A stretch of DNA of 64,000 bases from JADKFD01 sp050250665 (GTDB lineage: Bacteria > Pseudomonadota > Gammaproteobacteria > Xanthomonadales > SZUA-5). The notes beneath the pieces are model-generated. The model was given only the letters and a program-made list of their open reading frames with translations, was not told the origin of the DNA and did not search any database. Below are positions 28,501 through 36,397 of this stretch, piece by piece (position 1 is the first letter of the stretch; each line of letters begins with the position of its first letter). The stretch spans positions 87,294-151,293 of the forward strand of contig JBFWOF010000003.1 of assembly GCA_050250665.1 (NCBI GenBank), in the 5' to 3' direction. Position numbers and translations under genes: made by a program.

Positions 28501-28835
28501 TCCAGCACCGCCACACCGTCGGCATTGGTCCCGATCCACAAGCGTCCATCACTGCCACTCAGCAGTGAACGCACGAAATCGCCGGCCAGCGAGCGGGCGT
28601 CGCCATCGTCGCCAGCAAAGCTCCGGAATCGATAACCGTCGTAGCGCAACAGGCCCGCAGGCGTCCCTATCCAGATGAAACCGGACTCATCCTGCGCCAG
28701 AGCAGAAACATTGTTGTCGGGAATCGATTCGCCATCGCCCACCGTCTCGAAGTACGGGGCGAGTTGCGGAACGGCATGCGCGCGGCATGCCAACAGTAGA
28801 CAGGAGACAGCAAGCAGTCTGGCGAGATTGCGCAT
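25542..28835 (-). CDS. Sensor histidine kinase with periplasmic two-component-regulator beta-propeller
   Basis: Start at the ATG at 28835, which gives a signal peptide (MRNLARLLAVSCLLLACRAHA). The 1097-residue protein has ~14 periplasmic propeller blades of the form G-x-(I/L/V)-W-(I/V)-G-T (~30-690) and a Y_Y_Y domain (~710-780, ending GEYLLRVRGS). One membrane helix (~789-806), a coiled coil, a HisKA domain with phospho-acceptor His867 in VAGVAHEINTP, and an HATPase domain (NLIQNALLH, EDNGAGI, GSGLGLHIVY) follow. No receiver or DNA-binding domain is attached, unlike the hybrid one-piece versions of Bacteroides, so a separate response regulator is needed; none is encoded nearby. Such propellers commonly sense carbohydrates, but the ligand here is unknown. 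Confidence 0.92.
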   Translation of the reverse strand: MRNLARLLAVSCLLLACRAHAVPQLAPYFETVGDGESIPDNNVSALAQDESGFIWIGTPAGLLRYDGYRFRSFAGDDGDARSLAGDFVRSLLSGSDGRLWIGTNADGVAVLDANGARVTRVRAAADGLSSNTVRALAEDAGGGVWIGTREGLDYWPPGETGIRHYRQRFGGAGDVDDDHITALLVDVRGNLWVGSWGGLSVRRPNAESFDRISSLGAASDPSDRVQVQSLLQLGDGTLIIGTARSGSFALAPDAPVLRPIPVGADNRSAVQPAVLSLLEPRPGILWIGVFGGIDVLDAHDFRLLRQIRPDTAVASSLAHDQIRCMLRDQAGEIWVGGYGGGLQRHNPANDGIGVLRHSPGRPGTLSTPSVSSVLEVDDGRIWIGTRGNGIDLWDRQQGVIGGWRPYPDDPKALRNGVISSLAQSADGTIWVGTVDGLHQYQRDSNEFVWWGPDQGLPDVYVRRLLATAVGDLWIGTDAGLARRRAGRAVIEQLRAIDNAPVRADVNALVEAADGGLWVGSSTGLYRVDAGEDRLRQIRIRAVDGSAMDQVSVLGLLLDRSDQLWADTPVGLHRVRWSGPDLAVLEPVALRPGQTARPFGANLLEDPLGRIWSQRFVYDPKADSLYELSRADGADLGTAWFRSYTQTRDGTLLFGGSKGLMVVNPREFSPWQYQPPIVATELQLGGVPAAMGPAAAGFNVNPEQRGFALEFAALDFSSPLRLRYQYRLDGFDRDWIETDATRRVASYNSLSPGEYLLRVRGSARTGVMSPHELRIPVQVIPAVWQTWWFRTLVVLASLLLLLGLRMREHGLRRRSARLETLVAERTAELTQAKEGAETALQQLQNAQIELVAREKMASLGQLVAGVAHEINTPVGVALTASSYLAERSAALGEALEANELRRTTLAEFAAQASNASQIIHQNLARASELVRNFKQVSVDRSKDDRRQFDLAQNLAAVVSSLEITWKRRPITLRLECADDILLDSYPGALGQVISNLIQNALLHAFPEDRAGHMRLSASLTPAGLVQVVFEDNGAGIGSEELARVFEPFYTTRRAQGGSGLGLHIVYNLVTVQLGGRVAVEGAPNVGMRFQLTFPRVAP

Positions 28836-28985
28836 GGCCGCATCGTAGTCACCACGGCGACCGGACGCCAGCATCTGGCGCTGCAAGCAGAACGACAATT
28901 GTCAATCAGCGATGCACGTTCACCTGCGGGCTTTCCAGCGTTCGCGGGACGTGCCACGATCAAGGCGTTGCCAGATATCCGGGAT
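28836..28985. promoter_or_regulatory. Divergent promoter region, sensor kinase and membrane protein
   Basis: 150 bases between divergent starts must carry both promoters. No clear consensus box or operator palindrome was seen. Confidence 0.4.
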
Positions 28986-29657
28986 ATGCACGTGCCCACG
29001 ACCAATCAGTTCATCGTCATCGGATTCATCCTGTCGCTGGTGGTCGGGGTCGTCGCCGGTAATACCAGCACAGGTTTCTCGATCGCAGTCGCTGCCAGCA
29101 CCTTCGGCAGCATGGCCTCGGTATTGGCGCTGGTGCTGGTGTGGCTGGGCCTGCAGGCACAAACCCGGGAACTGGCCCTGCAGCGCGAGGAAATCCGCAT
29201 GCAGCGCGAGCAGATGGCGAAAGCCGCGAGGCTGTCCCAGCGCAACAGCAATGCCGTCGAGCAGATCCCTGACTTCATGTACGCAGCCGACGATCCGCGA
29301 CTGTTCCTGCGTCCGGAGAGTTCGATGGGCGATTCGGCGATCGTATTGGTGCTCAAGAACAACGGTGCCCAGATCTGGGGCGTGTCGCTGTACTGGCACT
29401 ATCAGGACCGCATGCACTTCATCGACGAGACCCACCCCACCCTCGTCACCGGCGGCGAAATCATCGCCTTCATCCAGCGCAATGAGTTGCCGGAACAGTT
29501 CGGCGTGACCGTCTCCTACACCAAGCGCACCGGCGAAGAGCAGGAAGAGCGCTGGTCGATCACCGAGGATTCGGCCGGTTTCGACTGCACCTACGACGGC
29601 AAGGTCAGCGCCGACCCCGAGCTCAGCGCCGACGCCCGACACACGTTGCGGCGCTGA
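28986..29657 (+). CDS. Membrane protein with short coiled coil, function unknown
   Basis: Start at the ATG before MHVPTTNQF; a longer frame begins at 28899 but its extra residues are unlike a signal or domain. The 223-residue product has two membrane helices (~8-26 and ~33-55), a charged coiled-coil segment (~58-85) and a soluble beta-rich domain. I do not recognise the family; the topology resembles small DUF-type membrane proteins with a cytosolic or periplasmic sensor-like domain. Divergent from the large sensor kinase. Confidence 0.6.
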   Translation: MHVPTTNQFIVIGFILSLVVGVVAGNTSTGFSIAVAASTFGSMASVLALVLVWLGLQAQTRELALQREEIRMQREQMAKAARLSQRNSNAVEQIPDFMYAADDPRLFLRPESSMGDSAIVLVLKNNGAQIWGVSLYWHYQDRMHFIDETHPTLVTGGEIIAFIQRNELPEQFGVTVSYTKRTGEEQEERWSITEDSAGFDCTYDGKVSADPELSADARHTLRR

Positions 29658-29754
29658 TCTCCGGCACAGCCGGGAACAGCCTGGAAGCCCTAGTATTCTC
29701 AAGCGCTGGGCAGAAATTCCGCCCCTGTCCACTGTCCGAGAGCTCGGAGCGACC

Positions 29755-31374
29755 ATGATTTACCCGAACTTGACCGCAATGTCCGAGGAGCGGGGGCAAC
29801 GACTGTTGTTTCTGTTACTGCTGGGTACGGTGTTGTGCTGGCTCGTGGCATTCACCGCTGTCGGTTACCCATGGTCGATGGTCGGACTGACCATGACCGA
29901 CTCGCTCAAGTACTTCTGGATGGCCCAGGGACTTCATTCCGGCGCTGTTGATTCACTGGCGCAGCACGGCCAGACGATATTGAGTGAAACCCGGTTTCCG
30001 CCGGGTTACCCCTTGTTCCTTTCCCTGTTCGGGCCTGACCCCAGCCCCGCCGGCATGCGCGCGGCAAATTTCGGCCAGTGGCTGACGGTATTGCTGGCGC
30101 TGGCGACAAGCTGGCGCTTCTACCGACAATCGCTCGGGGCTGGCGCCGCAGCAATTGCCGCCTTCGCCTTCACCCTGGCGATGCCTTGGGTCTATCCATG
30201 GTCCTTTGACCTGATCTCCGAGCCGCTGTTCGTGGCATTGCTGCTGACGATATGTGTGCTCGCGGAGCAACGGCCTTCCGCGCGCAGCTCTTATTTCATG
30301 TGCCTGCTCTTCGGTGCGCTTTGTCTGACCCGGAGCATCGGCTATCCACTGCTGCTGGTGCTCGCCTACTGGCTCTGGAATGGCTCCAGGTCAATCCCGC
30401 GCGTGCTTGCCGGCATGGCCATCGCGATGGGGCCGATTGTGGCCTGGAAGATCTTTCAATGGACTCAAGGCAGAGCGGGCGCCGACAGTTATCTGCTCTG
30501 GCTACTTTGGGAACTGCGAGGTCTGGCCAACAATCCCTGGGATATTCTTTGGCCGCAATGGTCCAAGTTCGCAGCTGCGTTTACCCCGATGGGCTGGCAC
30601 CAGGGCGTACGCATTGCGCTGGGATCGGCACTGCTGATCTGCGCCTTGATCCAGATCGCTCCACGCGCAAGAAAGAAAGACAGCACAGCTCTGATCGCGG
30701 CCACGCTTTTCCTCGTTCTGCTGAGCTGGCCCTATCCGTTGCACTTTGACCGTCTGGTGGCGCCGTTGGCGCCCTTCATCCTGAGCTATGCACTGCTGCC
30801 CTTCGCGGCCTCGTGCAGGGCATCACAGCCCCCATCCGCGCAATCCCCTGTCGCTGCCGCCAGTGCCGGCAAGGCAATTGCGGCTGTCGTTCTGGCCGTC
30901 GCCGCGCTCGCCACCACCTGGGGCCTGGCCATCGCCCCAATGGTCGCCAGCTCCCGGGCTCAACTCCCGGAATTCGAAAGATCATTCCTGCGCAGTACAC
31001 TCGCCACCATGAATACGGAGCAGGCCCCCAAGACCATCGAACGCCTGGCGCGGACGCTGGATGTTGCGTCACAACTGGACACACTGGTGCCACCTGGCGA
31101 GTGCATCTACACCACCTCGCCTGACTTCATCGCGCTGCGCAGTACCAGAAAACTCATCGACAGCCCGGTACCATTCAACTGGTCGCGCGGACCATGCAAA
31201 TACGCGCTGGCAATCTCGATCTGGGACGGCTCCCATGTTGGCGGTCCCGGGTACCCGATGCAGCAGGGTGGACTCAGCTACCGCATGGTCGCCCAATGGA
31301 AGTTGCCCAGCGACACCGACGCCATAGGCACCCTGATGCGGCAACCCGCTGCCGAGCCAGGAAAAGCAGATTAG
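29755..31374 (+). CDS. Polytopic GT-C-type membrane protein (PMT/ArnT-like glycosyltransferase)
   Basis: 539 residues with about ten or more membrane helices across residues ~15-410 and a soluble C-terminal domain (~415-539). The N-terminal loop has an acidic TDSLKYFWMAQ stretch and RFPPGYPLFLSLFG, reminiscent of the D/E-x-x-Y and 'PPGYP' loops of GT-C glycosyltransferases that use lipid-linked sugars. Substrate and acceptor are unknown. It stands alone, with no other glycan genes nearby. The GT-C call rests on these features and overall topology. Confidence 0.6.
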   Translation: MIYPNLTAMSEERGQRLLFLLLLGTVLCWLVAFTAVGYPWSMVGLTMTDSLKYFWMAQGLHSGAVDSLAQHGQTILSETRFPPGYPLFLSLFGPDPSPAGMRAANFGQWLTVLLALATSWRFYRQSLGAGAAAIAAFAFTLAMPWVYPWSFDLISEPLFVALLLTICVLAEQRPSARSSYFMCLLFGALCLTRSIGYPLLLVLAYWLWNGSRSIPRVLAGMAIAMGPIVAWKIFQWTQGRAGADSYLLWLLWELRGLANNPWDILWPQWSKFAAAFTPMGWHQGVRIALGSALLICALIQIAPRARKKDSTALIAATLFLVLLSWPYPLHFDRLVAPLAPFILSYALLPFAASCRASQPPSAQSPVAAASAGKAIAAVVLAVAALATTWGLAIAPMVASSRAQLPEFERSFLRSTLATMNTEQAPKTIERLARTLDVASQLDTLVPPGECIYTTSPDFIALRSTRKLIDSPVPFNWSRGPCKYALAISIWDGSHVGGPGYPMQQGGLSYRMVAQWKLPSDTDAIGTLMRQPAAEPGKAD

Positions 31375-31473
31375 TGGCCACCTTGCCACTCCGGGCCCAC
31401 GGCCGAGGTTTCGCACGGTAGAAGCACAGGCCGCATCGCTGCTTGGCGTTGGCAAACTTCAACCCCGACCCAC

Positions 31474-31505
31474 AAAAAAGCCCAGACCATCACTGGCCCG
31501 GGCTT
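31474..31505 (-). terminator. Rho-independent terminator after tRNA-Ser(GCU)
   Basis: On the minus strand a stem AAGCCCGGGCCAG...TGGTCTGGGCTT is followed by a run of T residues, about six bases past the tRNA 3' end. Classic intrinsic terminator. Confidence 0.85.
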
Positions 31506-31511
31506 CGTATT

Positions 31512-31604
31512 TGGCGGAGAGACAGGGATTCGAACCCTGGATGGGTGTTTTGCACCCATACTCCCTTAGCAGGGGAGCCCCTTCGGCCTCTCGGGCATCT
31601 CTCC
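31512..31604 (-). tRNA. tRNA-Ser (anticodon GCT)
   Basis: Minus-strand fold with acceptor GGAGAGA/TCTCTCC, discriminator G, encoded CCA, anticodon loop CTGCTAA (GCT) and a long variable arm (93 bases). It follows csrA by seven bases, the conserved csrA-tRNA-Ser order. Confidence 0.96.
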
Positions 31605-31611
31605 GTGATCG

Positions 31612-31818
31612 TCAGGATTCGGCGTCTGTTGAGGGGACATCGCCCTCGGTGCCGTCTTCCTTGCGAATTCTTTGGTAAATCTCTTCGCGATGTACTGCGA
31701 CATCCTTCGGCGCGTTGATACCGATACGCACCTGATTGCCTTTAACACCAAGCACCGTCACCGACACCTGATCACCGATCATCAGGGCTTCGCCGACGCG
31801 ACGCGTCAAGATCAGCAT
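31612..31818 (-). CDS. csrA: Carbon storage regulator CsrA (RsmA)
   Basis: 68 residues, beginning MLILTRRVGEALMIGD and containing VRIGINAPKDVAVHREEIY, the core RNA-binding residues of CsrA. It is a homodimer that binds GGA motifs in mRNA leaders and controls stability and translation (motility, biofilm, carbon storage). Its own leader carries AGGAGGA immediately before the ATG, a possible autoregulatory site. Conserved order alaS-csrA-tRNA-Ser on the minus strand; the alaS-csrA gap is large (570 bases) and repeat-filled here. Confidence 0.96.
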   Translation of the reverse strand: MLILTRRVGEALMIGDQVSVTVLGVKGNQVRIGINAPKDVAVHREEIYQRIRKEDGTEGDVPSTDAES

Positions 31819-32045
31819 CCATTCCTCCTGCCGCCACCCCGGAGACTACCCAGGATATCGTGAGTGCCAAGAAGCGCACCCGTAACTGTCCCTGTCACAA
31901 CGCGCGTGACCATTCCTGTCTGCGCGAAACGCGAATGGTAGCGTAGTCGGGGGACCAAGAGCAATGCCATTGGCGGTCCAGGTGAACTTGGGGCCGGGCA
32001 CAGCTGCTGACAGACCCAGGGAGACCGCGCAGTGCCGGCCACTGC

Positions 32046-32130
32046 CGTGGAGGGCGCCGCGCCGCGGCGGCGCCTTGTACAGACCGACCCAAGGTCAAGA
32101 ACGGCCGCGCAGGCGCGCGGCCCTCCTCAA
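32046..32130. repeat. Family C repeat (GGAGGGCGC / GGCCGCGCAGGCGCGC)
   Basis: Contains GGAGGGCGCCGCGC and GGCCGCGCAGGCGCGCG; related copies at ~35269-35360 (inverted) and 58811-58885. The copies are intergenic and imperfect. Confidence 0.65.
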
Positions 32131-32222
32131 GTTGCTCCGAGCCACGTGATTCGTTCAAGGCCCGTGCGCAATGTCCGCACGACAAGCGTGCTCTCCGTGA
32201 ACCCGTGTCGCAGGTTGTTGAT

Positions 32223-32321
32223 GCGTCATTGCGAGGAGCGCAGCGACGAAGGAATCCAGTGCTTCTGAGAATGGGTGTCTGGATTGCTTCCCCCGGATCA
32301 CGTCCGGGGTCGCAATGACGC
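32223..32321. repeat. Family B inverted repeat
   Basis: Left arm starts GCGTCATTGCGAGGAGCGC; right arm ends GGATTGCTTCC...GCAATGACGC. The inner part of the right arm carries 'CCCCGGATCACGTCCGGGG', also found in the 44862 copy. Confidence 0.75.
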
Positions 32322-32389
32322 CGGGGGTTCATGGCCCGTGCGCAATGTCAGCACGACAAGGGTGCTTGAAATGACCTCTCCCCTGCAGA

Positions 32390-35149
32390 TTACAGCTTGC
32401 TGCCTACAAACTCCGGCAGCGCCCTGAGTGCGGCTTGCAGTTCCGGAATGTCATTGCAGCCGCCCTGGGCCATGTCGGGGCGACCACCACCCTTGCCACC
32501 GGCCTGGGAGGCCACGTGCGCCAGCACTTCGCCGGCCTTGATGCGCCCAAGCGCGCTGCCGCTGACGCCGGCAATGAGGGTGGACTTGCCGTCCTGCGCA
32601 GAGGCGAGCACAACCACGGCGTCGCCGAGCAACTGCTTGAGCTTGTCGAGCATCTCGCGCAGTACCTTGGCATCGATGCCTTCCAGCCGCGCTGCCAGCA
32701 CGCGGATATCGGCCACGGCCACGGCGCCGGACACCATGTCGTCCACGGATGCGCTGGCGGCCTTGGACTTCATCGCCGCCAGTTCTCGCTCGTCGCGCTT
32801 GATGCGCTCCAGCAAGGCCTGCACCTTGGCGACGACCTGATCGCCGCCGCCGAGCACGCCGGCCAGTTCACGCAAGCGTTGTTCCTGCTCCTGCACGTAG
32901 GCCACGGCCACGGCGCCGGTGATCGCCTCGATGCGGCGCACGCCGGAGGAAATGCCGGTTTCGCTCAAGATCTTGAACAGACCGATGTCGCCAGCGCGGG
33001 AGACATGGGTGCCACCACAGAGCTCGGTGGAGAAATCACCCATCTTCAGCACCCGCACATGGTCGCCATACTTCTCGCCGAAGAGCGCCATGGCGCCGAA
33101 ATCGAGGGCTTCCTGCATGCCCATGTGATGCACTTCAGCCTCGGAATTGGCGCGAATCTGCTCATTGACCCGATTCTCGATACGCTGCAGTTGCTCGGGC
33201 GCAATCGGCTGGAAGTGGGAGAAATCGAAGCGCAGGCGATCGGGCGCCACCAGACTGCCCTTCTGCTGCACGTGATCGCCCAGTTCCTCGCGCAACGCCG
33301 CATGCAGCAGGTGCGTGGCGGAATGATTGAGGACGATGGCGCTGCGGCGCTCGTGATCGATCCTGGCGCTGACAGTGTCGCCGACGCGGAGCACGCCGGC
33401 GTCGAGCTGACCCAGGTGGCCGTGGAAAACCGCCGCCAGCTTGATGGTATCGGCCACGGCGAAGACGCCGTTCTCGGCACTGAGCTGGCCCTGATCGCCC
33501 TGCTGACCGCCACTCTCGGCGTAGAAAGGCGTGCGATCCAGGATGATCAGCGCTCGATCACCGCCGACAATCTGATCTCGGACCTGTCCGTCGACCAGTA
33601 TGCGCAACACCCTGGCCTGCTCGATCGCCTCATCGTGATAGCCGCAGAACTCGGTGGCCGGCAGACCGGCTACGTGCTCGGCCGTGACCTGCACGCCGCC
33701 GCCGAACTGGCTGGCGCTGCGAGCGCGGTCGCGCTGGGCAGTCATGGACTGCTCGAAGCCGTCCATGTCCACCGCCATGCCGCGCTCGCGCGCCACGTCG
33801 GCGGTCAGATCGACCGGAAAGCCATAGGTGTCATACAGACGGAAAGCATCGGCCCCGGGAATCTGCCCGGTGTTCTTCGCCGCGATCTGCTCGAAGACCT
33901 TCATGCCGCTGTCGAGGGTCTCGGCAAAGCGCTCTTCTTCGGCGGCCAGTACCTGATCGACCAGATTGGCCTTGGCCGCCAGTTCCGGATAGGCCTGTCC
34001 CATCTGCGCCACCAGCGGCGCCACCATGTGGTGGAAGAAGGCCTTGCGCACGCCCAGCTTCCAGCCATGGCGCAGCGCCCGGCGGATGATCCGGCGCAGC
34101 ACATAGCCACGGCCTTCATTGCCGGGCAACACGCCATCGACGATCAGGAAGGCGCAGGCGCGGATGTGATCGGCAATGACCCGCAGCGAGGCATTGGCCA
34201 GATCGTCGGTGTCGGTCAACCTGGCAGCCTGCGCGATCAGCGCCTGGAACAGATCGATCTCGTAATTGGAATGCACGTGCTGCAGCACTGCTGCCAGCCG
34301 CTCCAGACCCATGCCGGTATCGACGCAGGGGCTGGGCAAGGGTGCCATGCGGTACTCGGTGAGCGTGTACTTGAGCTCCCCATCGGCGCCGCGTGCGGCC
34401 ACCGGCGGCTGCACCACCTTGCCATCGGCCAGTGCCTGCGCATAGGCGGCGCGGGCGGCCTCGCCGCTGGTGTATTCGGTACTGCCGCTGACCGAGCGGT
34501 CGTACTGCATGAACACCAGATTCCAGATCTCGATATAGCGATCGCCGTCTTCGTCGGGTGAGCCCGGCGGGCCTCCGGCAATCTCGGCGCCGTGGTCAAA
34601 GAAGATTTCCGAGCACGGACCGCAGGGGCCGGTGTCGGCCATCTGCCAGAAGTTGTCGGAGGCAAAGGGTGCGCCCTTGTTGTCGCCGATGCGCACGATG
34701 CGCTCGGCCGGCACGCCGATTTCCTGGTTCCAGAGCTCATAGGCTTCGTCGTCGGTGGCGTAGACCGTCACCCAGAGCTTGTCGGCGGGCAAGCCGTAGA
34801 CACCGGTGAGCAGCTCCCAGGCGTAGTGGATGGCATCACGCTTGAAATAGTCGCCGAAGCTGAAATTGCCGAGCATCTCGAAGAAAGTGTGATGCCGCGC
34901 CGTGTAACCGACGGCGTCCAGATCGTTGTGCTTGCCGCCGGCACGCACGCAGCGCTGCGAGGAGGCAGCGCGGGTGTAGTCGCGCTTTTCGGCGCCGAGG
35001 AAAGTGTCCTTGAACTGGACCATGCCCGAATTGGTGAACAGCAGGGTTCCGTCACCACCCGGCACCAGCGAACTTGATGGCACGTGCCGATGCCCCTTGC
35101 CGACGAAGAAGTCGATGAAGGCCTGACGAATCTGGTTGGTGGTTTGCAT
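32390..35149 (-). CDS. alaS: Alanyl-tRNA synthetase
   Basis: Start at the ATG at 35149 (MQTTNQIRQAFIDFF); the frame upstream of it is repeat-derived. The class II catalytic core (HHTFFEMLGNFSFGDYFK), the tRNA-binding region, the editing domain with metal ligands (HSATHLLHAAL and CGGTHV) and a C-terminal DHHA1-like domain are present. At 919 residues it is about 45 longer than E. coli AlaRS (876), because of an insert at ~219-265 between LVFMQYDR and PLPSPCVDTG. The gene lies between recX and csrA, as in most gammaproteobacteria. Confidence 0.95.
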   Translation of the reverse strand: MQTTNQIRQAFIDFFVGKGHRHVPSSSLVPGGDGTLLFTNSGMVQFKDTFLGAEKRDYTRAASSQRCVRAGGKHNDLDAVGYTARHHTFFEMLGNFSFGDYFKRDAIHYAWELLTGVYGLPADKLWVTVYATDDEAYELWNQEIGVPAERIVRIGDNKGAPFASDNFWQMADTGPCGPCSEIFFDHGAEIAGGPPGSPDEDGDRYIEIWNLVFMQYDRSVSGSTEYTSGEAARAAYAQALADGKVVQPPVAARGADGELKYTLTEYRMAPLPSPCVDTGMGLERLAAVLQHVHSNYEIDLFQALIAQAARLTDTDDLANASLRVIADHIRACAFLIVDGVLPGNEGRGYVLRRIIRRALRHGWKLGVRKAFFHHMVAPLVAQMGQAYPELAAKANLVDQVLAAEEERFAETLDSGMKVFEQIAAKNTGQIPGADAFRLYDTYGFPVDLTADVARERGMAVDMDGFEQSMTAQRDRARSASQFGGGVQVTAEHVAGLPATEFCGYHDEAIEQARVLRILVDGQVRDQIVGGDRALIILDRTPFYAESGGQQGDQGQLSAENGVFAVADTIKLAAVFHGHLGQLDAGVLRVGDTVSARIDHERRSAIVLNHSATHLLHAALREELGDHVQQKGSLVAPDRLRFDFSHFQPIAPEQLQRIENRVNEQIRANSEAEVHHMGMQEALDFGAMALFGEKYGDHVRVLKMGDFSTELCGGTHVSRAGDIGLFKILSETGISSGVRRIEAITGAVAVAYVQEQEQRLRELAGVLGGGDQVVAKVQALLERIKRDERELAAMKSKAASASVDDMVSGAVAVADIRVLAARLEGIDAKVLREMLDKLKQLLGDAVVVLASAQDGKSTLIAGVSGSALGRIKAGEVLAHVASQAGGKGGGRPDMAQGGCNDIPELQAALRALPEFVGSKL

Positions 35150-35490
35150 CGGATAGGACCCTGAGTTTGAGCGCACGCAGCTAACCCCGGAATCTAACCT
35201 GTCCGGGGTCGAGACTGCACTCTTGAAGGCATCGGTACTGGTGGGCCGCGAACGAATTTGCGGGTTCGGAGCGGCTTGCAGGAGGGACGCGCGCCTGCGC
35301 GGCCGCTCTTGATCTTCACGCTGCGGCAAGCGGCGCCGCAGCGCTGCGCCCTCCAAAGCAGCGGACTGCCGCGCGACAAAAGCCCTCCCGCAAGAGAGCT
35401 GCCTACGGGTAGGAGCGACCTCGCGTCGCGACTGCCCTGCCAGGTGCCTTCGCGGAAACCAGGAATTGCAGGCAACTGACACATAAAGCA

Positions 35491-35531
35491 GGACGCAAAG
35501 GTCGCGAAGGAAAAGCAGAAAGGACGCTAAG
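35491..35531. repeat. Left arm of a 41-base inverted repeat (GCGAAGGAAAAGCAGAAAGGACGC type)
   Basis: Core GCGAAGGAAAAGCAGAAAGG; its near-identical inverse copy lies at 35846-35887, about 315 bases away. Confidence 0.7.
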
Positions 35532-35604
35532 AAAAGCTGTCCAGATGGGTTGCTGTCTTTCGAGATAGCGCATTGCAGGGCAGCCGCGCCAGTGGGTAGC
35601 TCTC

Positions 35605-35679
35605 TGTAGGAGCGACCTTGCGTCGCGACAAACGTGTTGCGCCAGGGCGTCACCGGTCGCGCCGTGAAGGCGCTCCTAC
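35605..35679. repeat. Family A inverted REP-type pair
   Basis: TGTAGGAGCGACCTTGCGTC is mirrored by GCGCCGTGAAGGCGCTCCTAC after about 25 bases, so the pair can form a long hairpin. Confidence 0.75.
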
Positions 35680-35845
35680 GAAAAGCCGGACCTGTTGAAG
35701 CGCCCTCGCGGCGCGACCGTGGTTCATCGGTCTGCGGCAGTATTGAATGGTGACGCGATCCTGGTCACCAAAGCCTCCAACGCGGAGTGCGCAGAGGGCC
35801 GCAGATAAGGCAGAGGAAATCTGATCCCGGCTTGGTCTTGCTCTT

Positions 35846-35887
35846 CTTCGCGTCCTTTCTGCTTTTCCTTCGCGTCCTTCGCGTCCC
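35846..35887. repeat. Right arm of the 41-base inverted repeat
   Basis: CCTTTCTGCTTTTCCTTCGC is the inverse complement of the left-arm core at 35491-35531; flanks differ by a few bases. Confidence 0.7.
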
Positions 35888-35899
35888 GCTCTTGGCCGA

Positions 35900-35924
35900 G
35901 GTCGCGCCGCAAGGGCGCTCCTAC
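35900..35924. repeat. Family A half-copy overlapping the recX stop codon
   Basis: On the minus strand the recX stop TAG is part of 'GTAGGAGCGCCCTTGCGGCGC', i.e. the first bases of the repeat. It therefore forms the 3' end of the gene. Confidence 0.7.
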
Positions 35925-36397
35925 GCCGAGTTGCTCACGCCAGGCAGGGCCTTGTGGATGGTCTGGGTATCGTAGCCTCTGGACTGCAGAAAGCGCGCCC
36001 GCCTGGCCCATTCCTTGTAGTCGGCGGGTGCCGTGGCGCCGAACTTGCGTTCTGCCACTGCACGGGCCTGTTGTATCCAGTTGATGGCCTCGTCGTCATC
36101 GCCGGTCATGGCCGAATCCGCGGGCAGGCCCGCTTGCTGCAGGGACTGGCGGATGCGTGCCGGACCATGGCCTCGGCGCAGCCCGCTGGCGATGCGGGCG
36201 CGGCTCGCGCGCTCGTCACTCACCAACCCTGCCTCGATCATGGCATCGAGCGCTGCGCGAATTTCATCAGCCGGGTAATCCCGCTGACCGAGCTTCTGTT
36301 CCAATTCCATGCGCGAATGTTCGCGCATGGCCAGCAAGGCCACGGCCGCAGCGTAGGCACTGCGGCGCGGCTTCCTGTCTTCCGACTCAGCCTTCAT
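35921..36397 (-). CDS. recX: RecX, regulator of RecA
   Basis: 158 residues, made of three-helix repeats typical of RecX (ALLAMREHSRMELEQKLGQ; AALDAMIEAGLVSDERAS; RRAR-FLQSRGYD). It binds the groove of RecA filaments and limits recombination. It starts inside the end of recA (11-base overlap), so recA-recX form a coupled operon. Its stop codon is provided by a family A repeat. Confidence 0.9.
   Translation of the reverse strand: MKAESEDRKPRRSAYAAAVALLAMREHSRMELEQKLGQRDYPADEIRAALDAMIEAGLVSDERASRARIASGLRRGHGPARIRQSLQQAGLPADSAMTGDDDEAINWIQQARAVAERKFGATAPADYKEWARRARFLQSRGYDTQTIHKALPGVSNSA

Larger units (their letters stand above)
31819..32389. repeat. alaS-csrA gap with families B and C repeats
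   Basis: About 570 bases without a supported gene. It holds a GC-rich 'GGAGGGCGCCGCGC...GCCGCGCAGGCGCGCGGCCCTCCT' element (~32046-32130, family C) and a family B inverted repeat (32223-32321), with the csrA promoter presumably nearest 31820-31950. Confidence 0.75.
35150..35920. repeat. recX-alaS gap: mosaic of intergenic repeats
   Basis: About 770 bases without a gene. In order: family C repeat (inverted, ~35269-35360), a family A half-copy (35409), a 41-base 'GGACGCAAAGG...AGGACGCTAAG' segment, a family A inverted pair (35605-35679), the inverted partner of the 41-base segment (35846-35887), and another family A half-copy whose TAG is the recX stop (35900-35924). The alaS promoter should lie within the first ~100 bases. 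Confidence 0.75.

Noticed and set aside
26412..28568. 718-codon plus-strand frame opposite the sensor kinase propeller
   Set aside because: The minus strand has unmistakable propeller repeats and kinase motifs; the plus frame is a shadow.
28899..28985. Upstream start for the membrane protein (28899)
   Set aside because: The extra 29 residues do not form a signal peptide or domain, and the ATG at 28986 directly precedes the first membrane helix.
32435..34561. 708-codon plus-strand frame opposite alaS
   Set aside because: AlaRS motifs on the minus strand are unambiguous; the plus frame is His/Gln/Gly-rich noise.
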